A DNA stretch of 28,158 bases from an uncultured Phascolarctobacterium sp. GTDB taxonomy: Bacteria > Bacillota > Negativicutes > Acidaminococcales > Acidaminococcaceae. The stretch's first letter is position 1. Each line of letters opens with the position of its first letter. Below are positions 22,438-28,158 of the stretch, piece after piece. The DNA is taken from assembly GCF_937920985.1 (NCBI RefSeq), contig NZ_CALDXR010000062.1, positions 1 through 28,158 of the forward strand. The letters are read 5' to 3'. Both the position numbers and the translations under genes were made by a program. The notes under the pieces are model-generated. The model saw only the letters and a list, made by a program, of their open reading frames with translations. It was not told where the DNA came from and did no database searches.

Positions 22438-23121
22438 ATGGCAGTAAAAATGTTTGCACCGAATTATCATGATATACCGTTGTTTAAGGGTTTGGGAAGA
22501 GAAGAAATTAACGAGGTTCTGCATAAGTTTCATGGACTGATTAAGCATTTCCCTAAGTCTGACTATATTTATCTGGCAGGTGACTGCATAGAAAATTTAT
22601 GCGTTGTCATGGAAGGCACTGTTCAGATGATCAAAGAGGATATCTGGGGTGAAAAATCCATTATTGCCAATTTGGGAGCAGGCGATGTTTTTGCCGAAAA
22701 CTATCTGGGCAAGCTGAGCGACCGCAGTGTTGTAAGCTATTTTGCTGCAAGCGACAGCGAGATTCTGATGCTTCCTTTGGGAAGAATGCTGTTTGACGGC
22801 AGCAATCACAATGAAACCAACAGACGCCTGATGTGCAATATCGTTTCGATTCTGGCAGACAATAATACACGCCTGATTGAGAAAACGGAAATTCTTTGCA
22901 AAAAGACCTTGCGCGGTAAGATTATGGCTTATCTTGAGCAGGAAGCAAGGTATAATGGCAGTGATAAATTTACTATTCCTTTTAACCGTACCGATTTGGC
23001 TAATTATCTTGATGCCGACCGCAGTGCTTTGACCAGGGAACTGGCGCGCATGCGTGCTGACGGACTTATCAGCTTTGAGAAGAATACATTTGAGATTCTG
23101 GAGCATTCTCATACGGAATAA
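22438..23121 (+). CDS. Crp/Fnr-family transcriptional regulator
   Basis: A 227-residue activator or repressor with an N-terminal cyclic-nucleotide-binding-type beta barrel (about 15-120, IYLAGDCIENLCVVMEGTVQM, LGAGDVFAENYLG), a long dimerisation helix and a C-terminal HTH (about 183-220, FNRTDLANYLDADRSALTRELARMR split at DADRS). The recognition helix reads RSALTREL, unlike the RETVGR of Crp or the ESVSR pattern of Fnr, which fits a different half-site (TGTTG rather than TGTGA or TTGAT). It lacks the N-terminal cysteine cluster of Fnr, so direct oxygen sensing through Fe-S is unlikely; the ligand is unknown. Local palindromes and the transporters downstream make it their probable controller. 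Confidence 0.88.
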   Translation: MAVKMFAPNYHDIPLFKGLGREEINEVLHKFHGLIKHFPKSDYIYLAGDCIENLCVVMEGTVQMIKEDIWGEKSIIANLGAGDVFAENYLGKLSDRSVVSYFAASDSEILMLPLGRMLFDGSNHNETNRRLMCNIVSILADNNTRLIEKTEILCKKTLRGKIMAYLEQEARYNGSDKFTIPFNRTDLANYLDADRSALTRELARMRADGLISFEKNTFEILEHSHTE

Positions 23122-23142
23122 TAATTATATATTTATTAAGAA

Positions 23143-23166
23143 AGGCACCGTGAAGGTGTCTTTTTT
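23143..23166 (+). terminator. Terminator after the Crp/Fnr-family gene
   Basis: AGGCACC (23143-23149) pairs with GGTGTCT (23155-23161), with one G-U pair, followed by six T. It separates the regulator from transporter 1. Confidence 0.82.
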
Positions 23167-23441
23167 ATTGTCCTGAACAGTTGGTGAAATTAGTACCTGA
23201 ACAGCTGAAAAACAGTGCTTAAGTAATTAAAATAAGATACGTAAGTTTATAAACAAAAATACAATATAAATTATGAAATTTAGAAACTAAAATATGAAAA
23301 AGATTATGTAAAATATAATAAATTTGTTGCCTGGGCTACAGCGGAAAGATGGGAGAAAATGCTATCATAAAATCAACGGAAGAGCATATAAGATTTCATT
23401 GCTGTATGACTTTCGGAAAAAGATTAAAGGAGGTATTGCTT
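23167..23441 (+). promoter_or_regulatory. Upstream region of transporter 1 with decayed Crp/Fnr-type box
   Basis: It holds a direct repeat CCTGAACAG (23172-23180 and 23196-23204), the motif TTAGTACCT (23190-23198) also found upstream of transporter 2, and CTGAAAAACAG followed by TGCTTAAGT (23205-23224). The last part matches the transporter 2 control region except that about 10 bases containing the left half of the palindrome are missing. No good -10 lies at the 29.5-bp spacing. The frame open from 23349 into the transporter is not a plausible N-terminus. Confidence 0.45.
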
Positions 23442-24710
23442 ATGTCCCCCGCAATCAAATGTTTAATTCTGTTAGCGGTAATTGCTTTGTTCTTTGTAAC
23501 TGAAATTATACCCTTGGCAATTACTGCAATCGGCGGCGCTGTTGCCTGCGGCTTGTTGGGTCTGATACCGGCCAAGCAGGTTTTCAGCGGTCTCTCTAAT
23601 TCTACTGTAGTACTGTTTGCCGGCATGTTCGTGGTTGGCGCGGCAATGTTCTACACCGGTTTAGCTCAGGCTATCGGTGAAAAGGTAGTGCATATTTTCG
23701 GAACCGGTGAAAACAGCCTTATGCTTGGCTTAATGCTTGTCGGAACTGCTCTTTCTTCTGTTCTCTCCAACACCGGTACCTGCGCTTGCCTGATGCCGGT
23801 AGCACTTGGTATCTGTGCTGCTTCCAAAAACCCTGCGTCCCGCCAGCTGTTGCCGATGGCATATGCTTGCGGTTGGGGCGGCATTATTACTCTGGTAGGT
23901 ACACCGCCTAATATTATCGGCAGTGGCGCTCTGACAGCTGCCGGTTTGCCGGGGTTCAGCTTCTTTGAATTTGCCTGGATTGGTATTCCTCTATCTGTAG
24001 CAGGTATTCTCTATATGCTGCTGATTGGCAAGTATCTGCTGCCGAAGGCAGAGCTTGATGCGGATCAGGAAATCGAACAAGACATTGAAGCTACTACCCA
24101 TGATAAGAAAAAGCAAATGATTTCCGGTATGATTCTGTTGGTCTGCGTAATCGTAATGGCCTTGGATTTTAAGTTTATCAGCTTGGAAATGACTGCTATT
24201 ATCGGTGCTCTTGTATGCGTACTTACCGGTTGCCTGACTGAAAAACAGGCTTATTCCTCCATCGACTGGGTAACCATCTTCCTGTTTGCGGGTATGATGC
24301 CTGTGTCCACTGCAATGGATAAAACCGGCGCAGGCAAGCTGATTGCTAACTGGGCAGTGGGACTGATGGGCGGCGAACCTACACCGCTTATTGTAACGAT
24401 AGTACTGTTTTCCATCTCCTGCTTCCTGACACAGTTCATGTCCAACACAGCTTCTGCTGCGTTGCTGTGCCCGATTGGTATAGCGATTGCTAAACAGCTG
24501 AATGCAGATCCCAAGGCTGTGGTAATGGCGATTGCTGTTGCTGCATCCTGCGCATTCGCAACTCCCGTTGGCACTCCTCCCTGTACTCTGGTGCTCGGTC
24601 CCGGCGGCTACAAATTTATGGACTATGTGAAATGCGGAACCGGTCTGGTGCTGGTATGCTTTGTTGTAAGCTTGATTGTTATTCCGATGGTATGGCCGTT
24701 CTTCCCTTAA
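23442..24710 (+). CDS. SLC13/DASS-type anion permease, copy 1
   Basis: An integral membrane carrier of the SLC13 divalent-anion:sodium symporter type in the ion-transporter superfamily; di- or tricarboxylates such as succinate are likely substrates (inference). The two SNT ligand/sodium motifs are S109-N110-T111 and S334-N335-T336, and the first GTPPN is 153-157. The second, normally GTPPNT, reads GTPPCT with cysteine at 381; copies 2 and 3 have Asn there, so copy 1 may have altered transport. The start was moved from 23349 to 23442 because AAGGAGG precedes it and MSPAIKCLIL aligns with the other copies. It has 422 residues, lacks the final Gly-Lys of the others, and is the most divergent copy. 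Confidence 0.87.
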   Translation: MSPAIKCLILLAVIALFFVTEIIPLAITAIGGAVACGLLGLIPAKQVFSGLSNSTVVLFAGMFVVGAAMFYTGLAQAIGEKVVHIFGTGENSLMLGLMLVGTALSSVLSNTGTCACLMPVALGICAASKNPASRQLLPMAYACGWGGIITLVGTPPNIIGSGALTAAGLPGFSFFEFAWIGIPLSVAGILYMLLIGKYLLPKAELDADQEIEQDIEATTHDKKKQMISGMILLVCVIVMALDFKFISLEMTAIIGALVCVLTGCLTEKQAYSSIDWVTIFLFAGMMPVSTAMDKTGAGKLIANWAVGLMGGEPTPLIVTIVLFSISCFLTQFMSNTASAALLCPIGIAIAKQLNADPKAVVMAIAVAASCAFATPVGTPPCTLVLGPGGYKFMDYVKCGTGLVLVCFVVSLIVIPMVWPFFP

Positions 24711-24747
24711 TGCTCCCATATTAGACGACACCCTGAATCAAACACTG

Positions 24748-24790
24748 GCAGAAAGGTCGCTGTTGCTGTAAAAGCGCAGCGGCCTTCTGC
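24748..24790 (+). terminator. Strong hairpin after transporter 1, probable terminator
   Basis: GCAGAAAGGTCGCTG (24748-24762) pairs with CAGCGGCCTTCTGC (24777-24790), with one bulged A and one G-U. The T-run afterwards is poor (TGTTATG), so termination may be partial. Confidence 0.55.
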
Positions 24791-24854
24791 TGTTATGCAG
24801 GCGGGGAAATATGATAAGAATGAAAGTGTTGACAGCTTATAATACGTTATATTG

Positions 24855-24896
24855 TTTAGTACCTATACGGATGATATCGATATTATAGGTACTAAA
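24855..24896. promoter_or_regulatory. 13-bp perfect inverted repeat upstream of transporter 2
   Basis: TTTAGTACCTATA (24855-24867) and TATAGGTACTAAA (24884-24896) are exact reverse complements with a 16-base centre. A TTGACA at 24829-24834 lies 20 bp before the left arm, so the repeat could be an operator over a start site, or an RNA hairpin. The half-motif TTAGTACCT also occurs upstream of transporter 1, and TTAGTACTT upstream of transporter 3 (26392-26400). Confidence 0.6.
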
Positions 24897-24968
24897 AATA
24901 ACTTTAAAAAATTAAATAAATATAATGTAAATAAAATCATTTAAAATATTCTGAAAAACAGTTAAAAA

Positions 24969-25011
24969 TGTTGCTTAAGTCACACATAGGTTGATGCTTT
25001 TAGGATAATAT
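24969..25011 (+). promoter_or_regulatory. Crp/Fnr-type box and promoter of transporter 2
   Basis: TGTTGC-TTAA-GTCACA (24969-24984): perfect left half, right half matching four of six. A -10-like TAATAT starts at 25006, 29.5 bp from the centre; an overlapping GATAAT is at 25004-25009. No -35 hexamer is needed if the regulator activates from about -41.5. Confidence 0.6.
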
Positions 25012-25093
25012 TAAGACAACGGGAATGTAGAAATAAACTGTGATAAGTTATGTTTATACATTACGTAAAAACTTATAAAAGGAGGAAACTGTT

Positions 25094-26368
25094 ATGTCCC
25101 CTGCTATTAAGTGTTTGATTCTGTTGGCTGTGGTTGCATTATTTTTCATTACAGAACTTATTCCATTAGCAATCACTGCTACTGCCGGTGCTATTGCCTG
25201 CGGTCTGTTGGGATTATTGCCTGCTAAGCAAGTTTTTAGCGGCTTATCCAATTCTACCGTAGTATTGTTTGCCGGCATGTTTGTCGTAGGTGCAGCGATG
25301 TTTTACACCGGTTTGGCACAGTCCATCGGTAACAAAGTTGTGCACCTGTGCGGAACCGGTGAAAACAGCCTGATGTTTGGTCTGATGATTGTCGGCACTG
25401 CACTGTCTTCCGTGCTCTCCAACACAGGTACTGCGGCCTGCTTGCTGCCTGTAGCATTAGGCATCTGCTCCGCAGCAAAGATTCCTGCTTCCCGTCAGTT
25501 AATGCCTTTGGCATTTGCCTGCGGCTGGGGCGGTATCATCACTATGGTAGGTACCCCGCCTAACATCATTGCAACCGGCGCTCTGACTGCTGCCGGCCTG
25601 CCGAGCTTTGGCTTCTTCGAATTTGCCTGGATCGGTATTCCGGTATCCATTGCCGGCATGTTGTACATGATGTTTATCGGTAAACACCTGCTGCCGAAGG
25701 TTGAGCTTGATGCTGACCAGGATATTGAGCAGGAAATCGAAGCTACCAGCACTGACAGCAAAAAGCAGATTATCTCCGGTGCTATCCTGATTGCCGTTGT
25801 TCTGGTAATGGCTCTCGATATCAAAGGCGTAACTCTGGAAATGGCTGCTATTATTGGCGCGCTGATTTGCGTACTGACCGGCTGCTTAACCGAAAAACAG
25901 GCTTATGCTTCTATCGACTGGGTAACCATCTTCCTGTTCGCAGGTATGATGCCTGTATCCACCGCTATGGATAAAACCGGCGCCGGCAAGCTCATTGCTG
26001 AATGGACTGTTGGTCTGATGGGCGGCGATCCTTCTCCGATGGTTGTAACTGCTGTACTGTTTGCACTCTCCTGCATCCTGACTCAGTTCATGTCCAACAC
26101 CGCGTCCGCAGCTCTTCTGTGCCCGATTGGTGTAGCAATTGCAAAACAGCTCAACGCTGACCCGAAGGCTGTTATCATGGCAATCGCTGTTGCAGCATCC
26201 TGCGCATTTGCAACTCCTGTAGGCACTCCTCCGAATACTCTGGTGCTTGGCCCTGGCGGCTACAAATTCATGGACTATGTTAAAGCTGGTACCGGTCTGG
26301 TTATCGTATGCTTCATCGTATCCCTGATTGTAATTCCTATCGTATGGCCGTTCTTCCCGGGCAAGTGA
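25094..26368 (+). CDS. SLC13/DASS-type anion permease, copy 2
   Basis: Same family and layout as copy 1, with about 10-12 hydrophobic segments across 424 residues. Both SNT motifs (109-111 and 334-336) and both GTPPN motifs are intact (GTPPNI and GTPPNT). The hydrophilic stretch at about 205-230 (LDADQDIEQEIEATSTDSKKQ) should be a cytoplasmic loop. It is much closer to copy 3 than to copy 1, with runs of identical DNA. AAAGGAGG about 8 bases upstream fixes the start. It is expressed from its own control region, with an inverted repeat and a Crp/Fnr-type box, and is followed by a terminator, so the three copies are separate units rather than an operon. Confidence 0.9.
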   Translation: MSPAIKCLILLAVVALFFITELIPLAITATAGAIACGLLGLLPAKQVFSGLSNSTVVLFAGMFVVGAAMFYTGLAQSIGNKVVHLCGTGENSLMFGLMIVGTALSSVLSNTGTAACLLPVALGICSAAKIPASRQLMPLAFACGWGGIITMVGTPPNIIATGALTAAGLPSFGFFEFAWIGIPVSIAGMLYMMFIGKHLLPKVELDADQDIEQEIEATSTDSKKQIISGAILIAVVLVMALDIKGVTLEMAAIIGALICVLTGCLTEKQAYASIDWVTIFLFAGMMPVSTAMDKTGAGKLIAEWTVGLMGGDPSPMVVTAVLFALSCILTQFMSNTASAALLCPIGVAIAKQLNADPKAVIMAIAVAASCAFATPVGTPPNTLVLGPGGYKFMDYVKAGTGLVIVCFIVSLIVIPIVWPFFPGK

Positions 26369-26430
26369 GTTGAATGTAATATTTTGACAAATTAGTACTT
26401 ACTTTACTTAAAAAACTAAAGAAAGTGGTA

Positions 26431-26462
26431 AAAATGCCGTGCGCTATTGCATGGCATTTTTG
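26431..26462 (+). terminator. Terminator after transporter 2
   Basis: AAAATGCCGTGC (26431-26442) pairs with GCATGGCATTTT (26449-26460), with one G-U pair and a 6-base loop, ending in five T. Confidence 0.88.
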
Positions 26463-26612
26463 CTTTAATAAAAATGAGAGAGTTGGGTGAAATACAGTTG
26501 ATAAAAGGGATTTTGAAATATATGCAGTTAATTCTAAAAGAAAAAAATAACGCCTAGGGATTTATGATAGCGTGGTCATATATGGAATATGAAGAGCTGG
26601 TGCTAAAAAATG

Positions 26613-26655
26613 TGTTGCTTGCGCAACAGAAGCGCAGAAAAAATGCTGTTATTAT
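26613..26655 (+). promoter_or_regulatory. Crp/Fnr-type box and upstream promoter (P1) of transporter 3
   Basis: TGTTGC-TTGC-GCAACA (26613-26628) is a perfect palindrome. A -10-like TATTAT starts at 26650, 29.5 bp from the centre, putting the box at -41.5 for a start near 26662. This equals the spacing at the sRNA and at transporter 2. Confidence 0.65.
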
Positions 26656-26704
26656 AAATTCAACAAAGCAAATAACAATACTTAATAAAGTAAAAAAGAT
26701 TGCT

Positions 26705-26732
26705 TTGACATGTACTTTCACAAAGCTATAAT
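26705..26732 (+). promoter_or_regulatory. Near-consensus promoter (P2) of transporter 3
   Basis: Perfect TTGACA (26705-26710), 16-bp spacer, perfect TATAAT (26727-26732). Predicted start is about 26739, leaving a leader of about 57 bases. It should give strong factor-independent expression, in contrast to copies 1 and 2. Confidence 0.82.
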
Positions 26733-26795
26733 TAAAGTTATATAATGTCCAGATGACATTGTATATAAAATTTTTTTACAAAGGAGGAACTTAAA

Positions 26796-28070
26796 ATGTC
26801 CCCTGCAATTAAGTGTTTAATCCTCTTGGCAGTAGTTGCGTTATTCTTCGTAACCGAACTCATTCCTTTGGCAATTACTGCAACCGCTGGCGCTATTGCG
26901 TGCGGCCTGTTAGGCTTGATTCCTGCTAAGCAAGTATTTAGCGGCTTGTCTAACTCCACCGTTGTACTGTTCGCCGGCATGTTCGTTGTTGGTGCAGCAA
27001 TGTTCTACACCGGTTTAGCTCAGGCTATCGGTAACAAAGTAGTTCATCTGTGCGGCACTGGTGAAAACAGCCTGATGTTTGGTCTGATGGTTGTTGGCAC
27101 CGTACTTTCTTCCGTGCTTTCCAACACCGGTACTGCAGCTTGCCTGTTGCCTGTAGCATTAGGTATCTGCTCTGCAGCTAAGATTCCTGCTTCCCGTCAG
27201 TTAATGCCTTTGGCATTTGCCTGCGGTTGGGGCGGTATCATCACCATGGTTGGTACACCTCCTAACATCATTGCAACTGGTGCAATGACCGCTGCCGGTC
27301 TCCCTGCATTCGGCTTCTTCGAATTCGCATGGATCGGTATTCCGGTTTCCGTAGCCGGTATGCTCTACATGATGTTCATCGGTAAACATCTGCTCCCGAA
27401 GGTTGAGCTGAGCGCTGATCAGGAAATCGAACAGGAAATCGAAGCTAACAGCACCGATTCCAAGAAAATGATCATCTCCGGTATTATCCTGCTGGCAGTT
27501 GTTATTGTAATGGCACTGGGTATCAAAGGCGTAACCCTTGAGATGGCTGCTATCATCGGCGCTCTGGTTTGCGTACTGACTGGTTGCTTGACTGAAAAAC
27601 AAGCTTATGCTTCCATCGACTGGGTAACCATCTTCCTGTTCGCAGGTATGATGCCTGTATCCACCGCTATGGATAAAACTGGCGCTGGCAAACTCATCGC
27701 TGAATGGACCGTTAGCCTGATGGGCGGCTCTCCTTCTCCGTTGGTTGTAACCGCAGTTCTGTTCATCCTGTCCTGCGGCCTGACTCAGTTCATGTCCAAC
27801 ACCGCATCCGCAGCTCTGCTGTGCCCGATCGGTATTGCAATCTCCAAAAACCTGGGCGCTGACCCGAAAGCAGTTCTGATGGCTATCGCTGTTGCAGCAT
27901 CCTGCGCATTCGCAACTCCGGTAGGTACTCCTCCGAACACCCTGGTACTTGGCCCTGGCGGATACAGATTCATGGACTATGTAAAAGCTGGTACCGGTCT
28001 GGTTCTGGTAGCTTTCGTAGTATCCCTGGTTGTTATCCCGATGGTATGGCCGTTCTTCCCCGGCAAATAA
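26796..28070 (+). CDS. SLC13/DASS-type anion permease, copy 3
   Basis: A 424-residue carrier with both SNT and both GTPPN motifs intact, ending WPFFPGK like copy 2. Codon use is more biased than in copies 1 and 2: all nine asparagines are AAC by my count, and most phenylalanines are TTC, a pattern usual for highly expressed genes. Together with the consensus promoter P2 this suggests it is the main copy. Small differences from copy 2 (for example ISKNLGADPKAVL for IAKQLNADPKAVI, and SLMGGSPSPL for GLMGGDPSPM) fall outside the binding motifs. AAAGGAGG precedes the start. Substrate is inferred only: succinate or another small dicarboxylate. Confidence 0.9.
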   Translation: MSPAIKCLILLAVVALFFVTELIPLAITATAGAIACGLLGLIPAKQVFSGLSNSTVVLFAGMFVVGAAMFYTGLAQAIGNKVVHLCGTGENSLMFGLMVVGTVLSSVLSNTGTAACLLPVALGICSAAKIPASRQLMPLAFACGWGGIITMVGTPPNIIATGAMTAAGLPAFGFFEFAWIGIPVSVAGMLYMMFIGKHLLPKVELSADQEIEQEIEANSTDSKKMIISGIILLAVVIVMALGIKGVTLEMAAIIGALVCVLTGCLTEKQAYASIDWVTIFLFAGMMPVSTAMDKTGAGKLIAEWTVSLMGGSPSPLVVTAVLFILSCGLTQFMSNTASAALLCPIGIAISKNLGADPKAVLMAIAVAASCAFATPVGTPPNTLVLGPGGYRFMDYVKAGTGLVLVAFVVSLVVIPMVWPFFPGK

Positions 28071-28110
28071 TACCAGTCTGACGAATAAAGCACCATATGC
28101 TTCGTCACAA

Positions 28111-28144
28111 ATGCCTTGACGTACTGGAAGTACGCCGGCGGCAT
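28111..28144. repeat. Palindromic intergenic element (REP-like), cut by the window end
   Basis: ATGCC...GGCAT (28111-28115 and 28140-28144) encloses an imperfect inner stem ending in GTAC-TGGAA-GTAC. A second hairpin-like part with GACG...CGTC (28080-28106) precedes it. The bases after 28144 continue without a gene. It looks like a dispersed repeat or terminator-like element, but only one copy is in the window. Confidence 0.4.
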
Positions 28145-28158
28145 CCGTTCCTCGCCTC

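Noticed and set aside
23349..23441. N-terminal extension of transporter copy 1
   Set aside because: The frame is open, but the other two copies start at MSPAIKCLIL, the ribosome binding site AAGGAGG sits just before 23442, and the extra residues are hydrophilic and unlike a transporter start.
1..28158. CRISPR arrays, insertion sequences, prophage or conjugative genes
   Set aside because: No regularly spaced repeats, transposase or integrase motifs, or phage structural genes were seen; the genes read as chromosomal housekeeping and uptake functions.

Overview
The window looks like a chromosomal segment from a Gram-negative-type Firmicute of the class Negativicutes. A Phascolarctobacterium-like member of the Acidaminococcaceae is my best guess; this is an inference from gene content and style, not a search result. 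Supporting signs are a Firmicute-type sufCBDSU operon, a ctsR-clpC-radA cluster, strong AAGGAGG ribosome binding sites, moderate G+C, and three near-identical SLC13/DASS-type carboxylate transporter genes in a row, which would suit a bacterium living on imported dicarboxylates such as succinate. No insertion sequence, phage gene, CRISPR array or rRNA gene is visible.

Layout. 1-3.9 kb: acetolactate synthase (ilvB), a secreted class-3 lipase-like protein and a family-4 uracil-DNA glycosylase. 4-5.5 kb, minus strand: an ABC-F ATPase, ending at a terminator shared with the glycosylase gene. 5.5-5.8 kb: a compact type I toxin-antitoxin locus with a 25-residue TxpA/BsrG-like membrane peptide and a convergent antisense RNA. 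5.8-6.7 kb: a YhcH/YjgK/YiaL-family gene, then a tRNA-Asn, tRNA-Glu, tRNA-Val operon with its own consensus promoter and terminator. 7.2-12.2 kb: the SUF iron-sulfur assembly operon. 12.3-15 kb: an HD-domain protein and glutamate dehydrogenase, each with promoter and terminator. 15-16.5 kb, minus strand: a lemA plus TPM-domain envelope operon. 17-22 kb: a small XRE regulator, then ctsR-clpC-radA, in which clpC carries a fused ClpE/McsA-like zinc finger and mcsA/mcsB are missing.

22-28.1 kb is the most interesting part. A Crp/Fnr-family regulator gene is followed by three tandem transporter paralogues, and a candidate small RNA points away from it on the minus strand. A shared palindrome, GTTGC-N4-GCAAC, lies upstream of the small RNA, the regulator, and transporters 2 and 3; a decayed version lies upstream of transporter 1. 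In three cases the palindrome centre is exactly 29.5 bp from the start of a -10-like hexamer, the geometry of class II Crp/Fnr activation. I read this as a local regulon: regulator, sRNA and carboxylate uptake. The third transporter also has a near-consensus constitutive promoter and the most biased codon use, so it is probably the main expressed copy.

Coordinates were counted by hand from the numbered sequence. Family names come from recognised motifs and remembered family features, not from searches.
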